Source of the DNA: JBNJDJ01 sp051744845
Lineage (GTDB): Bacteria > Bacillota > Clostridia > Peptostreptococcales > Acidaminobacteraceae
Direction of reading: 5' to 3'
Assembly: GCA_051744845.1 (NCBI GenBank)
Contig: JBNJDJ010000048.1
Span: forward strand, 1 to 14,966
DNA length: 14,966 nt
The notes under the pieces are model-generated. The model worked only from the letters and a program-made list of their open reading frames with translations. It did no database searches and was not told the DNA's origin. Shown piece by piece: positions 7,849 to 14,965 of the stretch (its first letter is position 1; every line of letters begins with the position of its first letter). The position numbers were made by a program, and so were the translations under genes.

Positions 7849-7897
7849 AAAAAAGATATTTAATTAAACTTTTTAAGTCTAATTAAATATCTTTTTT
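7849..7897. terminator. Two-way terminator between pirin and glutaredoxin
   Basis: An 18-bp perfect stem (7849-7866 with 7880-7897) begins with A6 and ends with T6, so both strands read a U run after the hairpin. One mismatch inward, ACTT/AAGT (7868-7871 with 7875-7878) adds four more pairs around a TTT loop. It starts three bases after the pirin stop and ends six bases before the glutaredoxin stop. Confidence 0.85.
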
Positions 7898-7902
7898 ATT
7901 TT

Positions 7903-8154
7903 TTATTTAAAAACTTCTTCAAAATCCGAATTAATAATTAATTCTTTTAAATCATCACATCCACCTATAAACTTATCTTCAACAAATATTTGAGGAACAG
8001 TAGAACAATTAGTCTCATTGGCAAGATTATCTAATGCTTTTTGATCCCTATCAATGACAACTTCTTCAAATTTAATATTTTTATCTTTTAAAATATCTTT
8101 AGCTTCAACACAAAAGGGACAATAGCTCCAAGTAAAAATTTTAACTTTCTTCAT
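7903..8154 (-). CDS. Glutaredoxin, dithiol CPFC type
   Basis: 83 aa, the normal size of a single-domain glutaredoxin. The redox centre is CPFC (12-15). The cis-proline motif TVP is at 52-54 and the glutathione-binding GGCDD at 64-68, the hallmarks of the GrxC-like class. It would reduce disulfides or glutathione-mixed disulfides in the cytoplasm, or use another low-molecular thiol or thioredoxin reductase if the host lacks glutathione. A good ribosome site (AAAGGAG) lies just before ATG 8154. The gene follows the HD-GYP gene after 19 bases with no terminator, so the two are probably co-transcribed. An extra cysteine in GGCDD (C66) and C50 are also present. Confidence 0.92.
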   Translation of the reverse strand: MKKVKIFTWSYCPFCVEAKDILKDKNIKFEEVVIDRDQKALDNLANETNCSTVPQIFVEDKFIGGCDDLKELIINSDFEEVFK

Positions 8155-8173
8155 ATCTCTCCTTTAATAATAT

Positions 8174-9883
8174 TTAACCTTTAAGTTTAGAATATATACT
8201 TTTAAATTTATCTTCAACAGTTTTAAACTTTTCAACTAATTCAGGATCAAACTTTGTACCTGATAAAGAATATATCTCTTTAATAGTTTTTTCATGACTC
8301 CAAGGCTCTTTATATGGTCTTTTGCTTCTTAAAGCATCATAAACATCAGATAAGCTAGTTATATGAGCTTCTAAAGGTATATCTTTTCCTGATATTTGAT
8401 ATGGATAACCTGTTCCATCGTAGTTTTCATGATGACTTAAAGCAATTTGTGCTGCCATAGAAAGTTCTTTTTTATCTTTTAAAATATCATATCCATATAA
8501 TGTATGTTCTTTCATTTTTTCATATTCTTTATCTGTTAATTTTCTTTCAGCTAATAAAATACTATCACTTATTCCAACTTTCCCAACATCATGTAGCGGA
8601 GCAAAGTTTTTAATATCCTTACAAAATTGCAACGGTTTATTATAAGTTTGGGCCAATAATTTTGAAAATAAACCAACTCTTTTCATATGATTACCAGTTT
8701 CTTGATCTCTCATTTCTGCTAAATCTGCTAATGCCTTATATAAACCAATTTTAGTTTCAGCAGTTTCATTTATTTTTTGTGAAATATCAACTGGCAGAGC
8801 TATAAAATTTTTAATATCCCCTTTTTCATCAAAAACAGTAGATATCATTAACTCAACCCATTTTAATTTACCATCTTTAGTTTGATTAATAACTACATTT
8901 TCCCATTTTCCAACTTCTGGATCTCTTATATCTTCCCATAACCCTGAAAACAAATTTTCATATTCTTTTTTAGAATAACCTAAATCTTTATATACATCTC
9001 TTCCAGGATTTAAAACATTAGTATTTTTACCAATAAGTTCATCGCTAGTATATCCATAAATATCTTCTACTGCTTTATTAATCTTTATAATATCTCCATC
9101 ACTATTTGTAATTATTATAGGTTGATGATTCCTTTTAAAAGCTTGAGTTAATAGTTTATTTTTATCTTTTAGATTAGTATATTCTGTTATATCAGAAATA
9201 GTTATCATACATTCCCTTTTTTTATAAAAAGGATGTATTTTCATTAAATAATTTTTATCATCTTTTAAATACTGTCTTTCAAATTTATTATTATGTCTAC
9301 AATTAGAACAGTATTTTTTCTCAAAATCATCTGGAAAGATATCTAAAATACTATCTAAGTTATTTGATTTTATAAGTTTTTTTCCTGTAGGATTAATATA
9401 TTCAATATTTTTTTTACAAGATAAAATAGTTACTATATCTAAATTTGCCTTTGGTAATTTAGCTAACCTTTCATTAGTCTTTAATAACTTCTTAAAACGA
9501 CCAATATCAGTAGTTGAAACAACAACATAAGGTATATCTTTATCCGATGGAATAAACCTTAATAATAAATCTAATCTTTTACCTTTTAAAGTATAATTAA
9601 CAGTCTCAACTTCAAAATGTTCTTTTTTAGAAAATACATTTTCTAAACAATTTTCTAAATCTTCATATGATTCTTTTGGTATTATCTTATCTAAATTTTT
9701 TTCTAAATCTTTTTTACTATCAGCCTCATATAAATCAAGTGTAGCCTTGTTAACTTTTTCAATATTAATTTTTTTAAGTTTTTCTTCCGATTTTAAATTA
9801 ATCAATGATTTTAAATTGTCAAATTTAAACAGCCATAGAGGCGTTGGATTTAAATCAAATAATAAATGTTCTAAATTTTTCAT
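8174..9883 (-). CDS. PAS-PAS-PAS-HD-GYP cyclic-di-GMP phosphodiesterase
   Basis: 569 aa, soluble, with no membrane span or signal peptide. Three PAS-like sensor domains lie at about 5-135, 145-235 and 245-370. The second carries a CSNC motif (192-195) that could bind metal or form a disulfide. The third ends in a typical PAC segment. The C-terminal HD-GYP domain (about 378-560) has all expected metal-site residues: H399, HD 431-432, H460, HH 484-485 and D513, plus HHENYDGTGYP with the GYP triad at 492-494. It should therefore be an active phosphodiesterase degrading c-di-GMP, or 3'3'-cGAMP as in some family members, under PAS control. The start has AGGAGGT upstream. Glutaredoxin follows in the same operon, hinting that the signal sensed is redox, which is inference. 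Confidence 0.92.
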   Translation of the reverse strand: MKNLEHLLFDLNPTPLWLFKFDNLKSLINLKSEEKLKKINIEKVNKATLDLYEADSKKDLEKNLDKIIPKESYEDLENCLENVFSKKEHFEVETVNYTLKGKRLDLLLRFIPSDKDIPYVVVSTTDIGRFKKLLKTNERLAKLPKANLDIVTILSCKKNIEYINPTGKKLIKSNNLDSILDIFPDDFEKKYCSNCRHNNKFERQYLKDDKNYLMKIHPFYKKRECMITISDITEYTNLKDKNKLLTQAFKRNHQPIIITNSDGDIIKINKAVEDIYGYTSDELIGKNTNVLNPGRDVYKDLGYSKKEYENLFSGLWEDIRDPEVGKWENVVINQTKDGKLKWVELMISTVFDEKGDIKNFIALPVDISQKINETAETKIGLYKALADLAEMRDQETGNHMKRVGLFSKLLAQTYNKPLQFCKDIKNFAPLHDVGKVGISDSILLAERKLTDKEYEKMKEHTLYGYDILKDKKELSMAAQIALSHHENYDGTGYPYQISGKDIPLEAHITSLSDVYDALRSKRPYKEPWSHEKTIKEIYSLSGTKFDPELVEKFKTVEDKFKSIYSKLKG

Positions 9884-9907
9884 AATATAACCTCCTGACC
9901 TATTTCC

Positions 9908-9925
9908 TACCTTCTTTGTAAGGTA
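9908..9925. repeat. Inverted repeat TACCTT-N6-AAGGTA at the HD-GYP start site
   Basis: A perfect 6-bp inverted repeat with a 6-base centre directly abuts the -10 and spans the predicted transcription start. It could be an operator for a dimeric regulator or a weak 5' hairpin in the leader. No regulator family is recognised. Confidence 0.4.
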
Positions 9926-9934
9926 ATTGTATCA
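9926..9934 (-). promoter_or_regulatory. Extended -10 promoter of the HD-GYP operon
   Basis: TGATACAAT on the minus strand matches an extended -10 (TGn plus TACAAT) with no good -35. The predicted start is near 9919, about 35 bases before ATG 9883. Confidence 0.5.
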
Positions 9935-9984
9935 CATATTTTTAACCAATTTAAATAAAAGTTAAAATATATTTTTAAAATCAC

Positions 9985-10013
9985 TTTACACGAACGTATG
10001 ATTGGTGTATAAT
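9985..10013 (+). promoter_or_regulatory. Promoter of the SOS-linked small gene
   Basis: TTTACA (9985-9990), a 17-base spacer, then TATAAT (10008-10013). This near-consensus sigma-A promoter puts the start near 10020, about 30 bases before ATG 10050. One LexA-like box fills the spacer and another lies at the start site. Confidence 0.8.
9991..10004 (+). promoter_or_regulatory. LexA box 1, in the promoter spacer
   Basis: CGAACGTATGATTG matches the Bacillota LexA/DinR consensus CGAACRNRYGTTYG at all but one position. It lies between -35 and -10, where bound LexA would block RNA polymerase. Confidence 0.7.
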
Positions 10014-10020
10014 TATATTA

Positions 10021-10034
10021 AGCACGTATGTTTG
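10021..10034 (+). promoter_or_regulatory. LexA box 2, at the transcription start
   Basis: AGCACGTATGTTTG agrees with the LexA consensus at 12 of 14 positions. It lies exactly 30 bp (about three helical turns) after box 1, on the same DNA face, which would allow two LexA dimers to bind together. Confidence 0.55.
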
Positions 10035-10049
10035 AAGAAAGGACATATT

Positions 10050-10313
10050 ATGAAAGTTATTGCAAAACCAATACACATGATCGCTTGGCATAAACCTGAT
10101 GGAAAAATTAAACCTATTAAATTTAAAATTGATAATGAAAAAGAAAAAGATATTGTAGTTAAAGTAGATAAAATTTGTTCTTTTGAAATTGAAAAAACAG
10201 CTGGTAATATAATGTATAAGTATATATGTCAAAGTATAATAAAAAATATAGAAAGAAAATATGAATTAAAATATGAAATAGATAAATCAAAATGGATTTT
10301 ATTTAAAATATAA
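10050..10313 (+). CDS. Conserved-type small protein of unknown function, probably SOS-induced
   Basis: 87 aa, no named domain recognised. It begins MKVIAKPIHMIAWHKPDG and contains VKVDKI (38-42 area) and an AGN...Y-C-QS segment (51-62). It ends in an ELKYE...KWILFKI tail (72-87). From memory, similar small proteins with a C-terminal ELKYEL...KWxLxKI pattern are encoded beside Y-family polymerases in clostridia, and this should be confirmed by search. It is mixed alpha/beta with no membrane span or signal. ATG 10050 is chosen for the AAAGGA ribosome site six bases upstream and because an earlier in-frame ATG (10002) precedes the predicted transcription start. Two LexA-like boxes indicate DNA-damage induction. 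It converges on dinB with one base between stops. It may be a polymerase accessory, analogous to but unlike YolD, though that is inference. Confidence 0.85.
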   Translation: MKVIAKPIHMIAWHKPDGKIKPIKFKIDNEKEKDIVVKVDKICSFEIEKTAGNIMYKYICQSIIKNIERKYELKYEIDKSKWILFKI

Positions 10314-10314
10314 T

Positions 10315-11562
10315 TTATAATAAACTTGTCATCATAGGATAGTCTTTTTGTACTCCACCATTTATAGAATCAATATTTGAATGTAAAAAAGAACTCCTCT
10401 TTATGATATTTTCTCCATATCTCAATCTTAATTTATCAATTGTACTATCTAGTTTTTTTAAATTTTCTTGATTATTATTATTCCATATTGATAATTGATC
10501 AAATCTATTCTCTGACAAGCTCCCTACTCTAACTCCTAAATGTCTAATAGGTTCTTTTTTCCATACTGATAAAAAAAGTTTTTTTAATTCATTATAAATG
10601 TCATTAGTCAAATCAGTATTATATGAAAGTTTTTTTTGATGACTATATCTTAAAAACTCGCTATTTTTTATACTTATAGAAACAAGAGAACATAAAAGAT
10701 TTTTTTCTCTAAGACGCATAGCAACCATTTCAGTTAATGAAAGAATATATAAAAATGCTTCTTTTTCTTTAGTTAAGTCATAAGGAATAGTAGTTGAATT
10801 ACCTATACTTTTAACTTTGCGATGATTGTTAATATCTATCTTAGAATTTTCTATACCATTAGCATATTCCCAAATTAGTTGCCCATGAGATTTAAAAAAG
10901 TGTTTTAAAATTTCAACATCCATTTTAGCTAAATCACCTATAGTATGTATATCTAAGTCTTTTAATCTAGAATAAGTAGCTTTGCCAACCATAAATAATT
11001 TATCTACTTCTAAAGGCCACATTTTATTTTTTATTTCTGATTTGAAAAGTGTATGAACCATATCAGGTTTTTTAAGATCTGAAGCCATTTTAGCTAATAA
11101 TTTATTTGTAGAAACACCTATATTTACAGTAAAACCTAATTCATTTTTTATTCTTTCTTTTATTTCATAAGCAACTTCTATTGGATTGACATTTGAATGC
11201 TTATTTACTATATATTCTAAAAAACATTCATCGATAGAAAATCTTTGAACTTTAGGACTATATTCTTTTAGGATTTTAACTAAAGCATTTGAAGCTTTCA
11301 TATATTTAGTATAAGAAGGACTAACTATTTTTAAATTAGGACATTTTCTTAAAGCTTCAGAAATAGATTCTCCTGTTTTAATATTATATCTTTTAGCAGG
11401 TATAGATTTAGCAAGTACTATACCTTTTCTTTTTGTAGGATCTCCTCCAACTATAGAAGGAATTTTTCTATAATCAACTTTTCCTCCGTGTTGTAAATGA
11501 TAAGCAGCTTCCCAAGATAAATATGCTGAATTTACATCTATAAGGAAAAAAATATTTTTCAT
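10315..11562 (-). CDS. dinB: Y-family translesion DNA polymerase (DNA polymerase IV)
   Basis: 415 aa. The palm has catalytic D9 in FLIDVNSAYLSW, with Y14 in the steric-gate position, and SIDE (109-112) supplying the second Asp and Glu. A thumb with helix-hairpin-helix residues (near 190-215, GDLAKMD) and a little-finger domain with RHLGVRVGSLS follow. QLSIW (356-360) resembles a QLxLF-type sliding-clamp binding motif. It copies past DNA lesions with low fidelity. The FLIDVNSAYLSWEA form is the clostridial version of the E. coli MDMDAFF start. It has its own promoter with a LexA-like palindrome and an AGAGGTG ribosome site before ATG 11562. It ends one base from the stop of the convergent SOS-linked gene. 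No truncation is seen. Confidence 0.93.
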   Translation of the reverse strand: MKNIFFLIDVNSAYLSWEAAYHLQHGGKVDYRKIPSIVGGDPTKRKGIVLAKSIPAKRYNIKTGESISEALRKCPNLKIVSPSYTKYMKASNALVKILKEYSPKVQRFSIDECFLEYIVNKHSNVNPIEVAYEIKERIKNELGFTVNIGVSTNKLLAKMASDLKKPDMVHTLFKSEIKNKMWPLEVDKLFMVGKATYSRLKDLDIHTIGDLAKMDVEILKHFFKSHGQLIWEYANGIENSKIDINNHRKVKSIGNSTTIPYDLTKEKEAFLYILSLTEMVAMRLREKNLLCSLVSISIKNSEFLRYSHQKKLSYNTDLTNDIYNELKKLFLSVWKKEPIRHLGVRVGSLSENRFDQLSIWNNNNQENLKKLDSTIDKLRLRYGENIIKRSSFLHSNIDSINGGVQKDYPMMTSLL

Positions 11563-11580
11563 TGTATCACCTCTTAACTA

Positions 11581-11609
11581 ATTTTACCAAACAATAGTTT
11601 GTTTTTCAA
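11581..11609 (-). promoter_or_regulatory. dinB promoter
   Basis: On the minus strand, TTGAAA (11609-11604), a 17-base spacer, then TAAAAT (11586-11581). The spacer holds the LexA-like palindrome. The start is expected near 11574, close to the ribosome site, giving a very short leader. Confidence 0.75.
11588..11601. promoter_or_regulatory. LexA-like box in the dinB promoter
   Basis: CAAACAATAGTTTG is a perfect 5-bp inverted repeat around four bases. It is the LexA form CGAAC-N4-GTTCG with symmetric G-to-A and C-to-T changes in both arms. It sits between -35 and -10 as in the facing SOS gene. The divergent oxidoreductase starts 82 bases away and is probably not controlled by it. Confidence 0.65.
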
Positions 11610-11682
11610 GTAATAATAATTTAAAATTTAAAACTATTTCAGTTGGGTATAAGAAAAAAAGAGTGAAAATAAAGGAGACAAA

Positions 11683-12675
11683 ATGAATAAAAAATTTAAA
11701 ACTTTTAGAGTAGAAATTGATGAAAAAAATAATGTTAAAAGAAGTATTAAAATGAGATCTTTAAATGAACTTCCTAAAGGAGATGTTTTAATTAAAGTTA
11801 AATATTCTTCAGTAAATTATAAAGATGCTTTATCTGCTAATGGTAATCGAGGTATAACTAAAACTTATCCTCATACTCCAGGTATTGATGCATCTGGTGT
11901 AGTTGAAAAATCTAGTGATAAAAGATTTGAAAAAGGAGATAAAGTTTTAGTAACAGGTTATGATTTAGGTATGAATACTGATGGTGGCTTTAGTGAATAT
12001 ATTAGAGTTCCTGGAAATTGGCCTGTAAAACTTCCTGAAAATTTAACTTTAAAAGAATCAATGATTTATGGTACTGCAGGATATACAGCAGCATTATCTA
12101 TTTATAGACTAATTGAAAGAATTAAACCTAGTAATGGAGATATACTAGTTACAGGTGCCACAGGAGGAGTTGCAACAAATGCTATATCTATTTTAAATAA
12201 AATTGGTTATAATGTCGTTGCTGCTACTTCTAAGTTAGAAAAAGAAAAGTTTTTAAAAAACTTAGGAGCTAAAAAAGTAGTTAATCGTCATAAACTAGAA
12301 ATTTCTAAAGATAAACTTTTAGCATCAGCTAAGTTTGCTGGCGCTGTTGATACAGTAGGAGGAAATACTTTATCTAGTGCATTAAAAATGCTTAAATACG
12401 ATGGAGTTGCTACTACATGCGGTAATATTGGTGGTGATACTTTTGAAGCTTCCATTTATCCATTTATTTTGAAAGGTACACATTTAATAGGAATATATTC
12501 AGCTAAATCACCTAGAGATACTAGAGAAAAAATATGGAATTTATTAGCTGGTGAATGGAAAATTGATTTTACAAAACAACAAATAAATGTAATTGCTTTT
12601 GAAAATTTAAATGATACAATTAAATCACTACTTAATAGTACTCATGTTGGTAGAACAATCTTAAAAGTTAATTAA
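11683..12675 (+). CDS. yhdH: YhdH/YhfP (AcuI-type) quinone oxidoreductase, MDR superfamily
   Basis: 330 aa, full length. Family hallmarks are NYKDAL (45-50), PGIDASG (66-72), GTAGYTA (130-136), the nucleotide-binding VTGATGGVA (156-164) and a late GNIGG loop. There are no structural-zinc cysteines, as expected for this zinc-free branch. Characterised relatives reduce acrylyl-CoA or small enones and quinones with NADPH. Here it probably detoxifies or reduces an alpha,beta-unsaturated carbonyl. AAAGGAG lies five bases before ATG 11683. A weak TATAAG (11648-11653) is the best -10 seen. The alcohol dehydrogenase gene follows 16 bases after the stop, so the two form an operon likely handling aldehydes and alcohols together. 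Confidence 0.9.
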   Translation: MNKKFKTFRVEIDEKNNVKRSIKMRSLNELPKGDVLIKVKYSSVNYKDALSANGNRGITKTYPHTPGIDASGVVEKSSDKRFEKGDKVLVTGYDLGMNTDGGFSEYIRVPGNWPVKLPENLTLKESMIYGTAGYTAALSIYRLIERIKPSNGDILVTGATGGVATNAISILNKIGYNVVAATSKLEKEKFLKNLGAKKVVNRHKLEISKDKLLASAKFAGAVDTVGGNTLSSALKMLKYDGVATTCGNIGGDTFEASIYPFILKGTHLIGIYSAKSPRDTREKIWNLLAGEWKIDFTKQQINVIAFENLNDTIKSLLNSTHVGRTILKVN

Positions 12676-12691
12676 AAAAGGAGAATTTTAT

Positions 12692-13864
12692 ATGGAAAAT
12701 TTTGAATTTAGTAATAAAACAAATATTATTTTTGGTAAAGAAACACATCTTAAAGTAGGCAAATTAACTAAACAATATGGTAAAAAAGTTCTTTTACATT
12801 ACGGTGGTGGAAGTATTAAAAAAACTGGTCTATATGATGATGTTATAAAGAAATTAAAAGACTCAAATATAGATTTTGTAAAGTTAGGAGGAGTAGTTTC
12901 AAATCCTAGAGTAAGCTTAATAAGAGAAGGTATTGAATTATGTAAAAAAGAAAATGTTGATTTTATTTTAGCAGTAGGTGGAGGTAGTGTTATAGATTCT
13001 GCAAAAGGAATAGCTGCAGGTTTCTTTTATGATGGAGATGTATGGGATCTTTATGAAAAAGATAACTTAGAAATCAAAAAAACTTTACCTACAGGAGTGA
13101 TACTAACACTTCCTGCAGCAGGTAGTGAAACAAGTCCTGCATCTGTTGTTACTAATGAAGATGGATTTTGGAAAAAAGATATTGCATCTTTAAAACTTAG
13201 ACCTAAATTTGCTATTTTAAATCCAGAGTTGACCTTTACTCTTCCAAAATGGCATACATTTTGTGGAGTAACTGATATGTTTGCACATGTGATGGAAAGA
13301 TATTTTACAAAAACTAAAAATGTTCAATTAACAGACCGTATGGCTGAAGGTATTATGAAAACTATCGTAGATATAGGACCTAAATTAAAAGAAAATCCAA
13401 AAGATTATGATCTTAGAGCTGAAATTATGTGGGCAGGTACTTTAGCGCATAATGATTTAATAGGTACAGGGAGAGTTGAAGACTGGTCATCACATATGAT
13501 TGAACACGAATTAAGTGGTATTTATGATATTGCTCATGGTGCTGGTCTTAGTATAGTTTTTCCTGCTTGGATGAAATATGTTTACAAAGAAGATATTGAA
13601 AGATTTGCTCAATTTGCTAATAGAGTTTTTCAAATAGAAATTAATCCTTTTAACTTAGAAGAAACTGCTTTAAAAGGAATCAAAGCTTTAGAAAATTTCT
13701 ATAAATCAATTGACATGCCTACTCGTCTAAAAGATTTAGACATTCCTAGTGATAAATTTGATAAGATGGCTGATAAAGCTACAAATTTTGGTAAAAATAA
13801 AATTGGTGGTTTTAAAAAATTAGAAAAAGAAGACATAGTTAAAATTTATAAATTAGCAAAATAA
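12692..13864 (+). CDS. Iron-containing alcohol dehydrogenase (butanol dehydrogenase/YqhD type)
   Basis: 390 aa, typical for group III alcohol dehydrogenases. The N-terminal Rossmann-like part has YGGGS (37-41) and the coenzyme-binding GGGSVID (96-102). The metal ligands expected from E. coli YqhD are all in place: D195, H199, H268 and H282. H268 and H282 keep the 14-residue spacing of YqhD H267 and H281. It resembles clostridial BdhA/BdhB in sequence layout. It would reduce aldehydes to alcohols with NAD(P)H during fermentation, or scavenge toxic aldehydes. GGAG precedes ATG 12692. It is the second gene of the oxidoreductase operon and is followed at once by a strong terminator. The natural substrate and the NADH or NADPH preference cannot be decided by eye. 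Confidence 0.93.
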   Translation: MENFEFSNKTNIIFGKETHLKVGKLTKQYGKKVLLHYGGGSIKKTGLYDDVIKKLKDSNIDFVKLGGVVSNPRVSLIREGIELCKKENVDFILAVGGGSVIDSAKGIAAGFFYDGDVWDLYEKDNLEIKKTLPTGVILTLPAAGSETSPASVVTNEDGFWKKDIASLKLRPKFAILNPELTFTLPKWHTFCGVTDMFAHVMERYFTKTKNVQLTDRMAEGIMKTIVDIGPKLKENPKDYDLRAEIMWAGTLAHNDLIGTGRVEDWSSHMIEHELSGIYDIAHGAGLSIVFPAWMKYVYKEDIERFAQFANRVFQIEINPFNLEETALKGIKALENFYKSIDMPTRLKDLDIPSDKFDKMADKATNFGKNKIGGFKKLEKEDIVKIYKLAK

Positions 13865-13870
13865 AGATAT

Positions 13871-13902
13871 TATGAGCTTCCTTAAGGAAGCTCATATTTT
13901 TT
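13871..13902 (+). terminator. Intrinsic terminator after the alcohol dehydrogenase
   Basis: TATGAGCTTCC (13871-13881) and GGAAGCTCATA (13886-13896) form an 11-bp perfect stem with a TTAA loop, followed by T6 (13897-13902). The T run overlaps the stop codon of the convergent VOC gene. On the minus strand the hairpin is followed only by a weak T-poor stretch, so it mainly serves the plus strand. Confidence 0.9.
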
Positions 13903-14251
13903 ATAAATTTTCTATTATTTGTACTTTTAACCCATTAGGATCTTTAATATAAATAAACTTAATATGTGGATTTGGTTTTATAGGACCTTCAAAATCAGTT
14001 ATATTATTTTTTTGTATAAATTTTTCAATAGACTCAACTTCAAAACCAAGGGAAATATTTAAACCTAGATCAGGACTTTTTATTTCAGATGACTCTATTA
14101 ATTCTACTTTTGTTTCACCCTTACCTAAAAAAGCAATCTTCATTTCATCAGATGGTGAAATTTTTCTATCAACCTCTAATCCAATGATATCATTATAAAA
14201 TTCAATTGAACTATCTAAATCTTTAACATAATAAGTAACCCATTTAAACAT
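13901..14251 (-). CDS. VOC (glyoxalase/bleomycin-resistance fold) family protein
   Basis: 116 aa, with two beta-alpha-beta-beta-beta modules. The first starts at WVTYYVKDLDSSIEFY and the second near LGFEVESIEKF, ending with KDPNGLKVQIIE. Of the four positions that bind metal in glyoxalase I, only E50 is kept. Trp4 and Gln111 occupy the first and last positions and the third is not His, so glyoxalase I activity is unlikely. It may be a thiol-transferase-like, dioxygenase-like or binding protein, and no substrate can be named. AAGGAGG precedes ATG 14251. It lies 78 bases after the nitroreductase on the same strand and may be read with it or from its own weak promoter. Confidence 0.85.
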   Translation of the reverse strand: MFKWVTYYVKDLDSSIEFYNDIIGLEVDRKISPSDEMKIAFLGKGETKVELIESSEIKSPDLGLNISLGFEVESIEKFIQKNNITDFEGPIKPNPHIKFIYIKDPNGLKVQIIENL

Positions 14252-14287
14252 ATAATCCTCCTTTTAACAACTACGATTTATATGTTT

Positions 14288-14296
14288 ATTTTAACA
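14288..14296 (-). promoter_or_regulatory. Possible extended -10 promoter for the VOC gene
   Basis: TGTTAAAAT on the minus strand, within the 78-base gap behind the nitroreductase. The best -35 is TTAGAC (14317-14312) at 18 bases, which is poor. AT-rich sequence yields such matches by chance. Confidence 0.3.
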
Positions 14297-14329
14297 GTTT
14301 AATAAATATTCGTCTAATTATAATTTGAT

Positions 14330-14863
14330 TTATAATTTAAATTTTTCATTTTTAATTCTATTAAAATCACTTTCTTTCAATATTTTGTCATTTTTAATCT
14401 CATCAGGATAACCTACAGCTAACATTGATAATACATTATATTTTTCTGGAATATTTAAAATATCTTTAATTATACTAGATGACTTTATATTTTTTTCATA
14501 ATCTTTCATTCGATTACGTATTTGAACCCAGCACGATCCTAAGCCTAATTTATGACATGCAAAATGTAAATAACTAGTTGCTATTGAAGCATCTTCAATC
14601 CATACATCACTTTTTTCAAATTTAGCTAAAACAACAATAGTCAAAGCTGAATCTTTTATCATCTTTCCACCTTTTGGTTTAACTTTAGATAATTTATTTA
14701 AATTATCTTTATTAGTTACAAAAACAAATTCTACTTCTTTTTTATTTTTAGAACTAGGAGAAAGTAGTCCAACTTTTTTTAAAATATCAATTTTACTCTT
14801 TTCAATATTTTTATCTTTAAACTTTCTAATACTTCTTCTTGATTTAAAATCATCTAAAATCAT
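14330..14863 (-). CDS. Nitroreductase-family FMN flavoprotein
   Basis: 177 aa, in the short range of the family. The N-terminal FMN phosphate-binding motif is SRRSIRKF (8-15). The segment IEDASIATSYLHFACHKLGL (89-108) and the following GSCWV match the core helix and flavin-contacting strand of the family. LAVGYPDE (149-155) is the usual C-terminal flavin-site strand. Such enzymes are cytoplasmic homodimers that reduce nitro compounds, quinones or other acceptors with NAD(P)H. The physiological substrate is unknown. AGGAGGT precedes ATG 14863 and overlaps the stop of an upstream partial gene, so the two are very likely co-transcribed. Confidence 0.9.
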   Translation of the reverse strand: MILDDFKSRRSIRKFKDKNIEKSKIDILKKVGLLSPSSKNKKEVEFVFVTNKDNLNKLSKVKPKGGKMIKDSALTIVVLAKFEKSDVWIEDASIATSYLHFACHKLGLGSCWVQIRNRMKDYEKNIKSSSIIKDILNIPEKYNVLSMLAVGYPDEIKNDKILKESDFNRIKNEKFKL

Positions 14864-14872
14864 AAAGACCTC

Positions 14873-14965
14873 CTAAAAATACTTTATATTAATCTCTTTA
14901 TCTAATTTTTTTAATTCAGAGATTATCTTTTTTATAATATTATGTTTAACACTTATTTCAAATGG
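14873..14965 (-). CDS. C-terminal end of an unidentified gene cut by the window edge
   Basis: An open minus-strand frame enters at the right edge and encodes 30 residues ending SELKKLDKEINIKYF, with TAG at 14875-14873. The stop touches the ribosome site of the nitroreductase gene, nine bases before its ATG, the spacing typical of an operon. The fragment is too short to assign a family. Confidence 0.5.
   Translation of the reverse strand, partial: PFEISVKHNIIKKIISELKKLDKEINIKYF

Noticed and set aside
10002..10049. Longer version of the SOS-linked protein starting at 10002
   Set aside because: This start would be upstream of the predicted transcription start near 10020, and the extra residues come from promoter and operator DNA.
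9981..10232. Minus-strand 83-codon frame over the SOS-linked gene
   Set aside because: The plus strand has a near-consensus promoter, LexA boxes and a ribosome site, and the minus frame has none.
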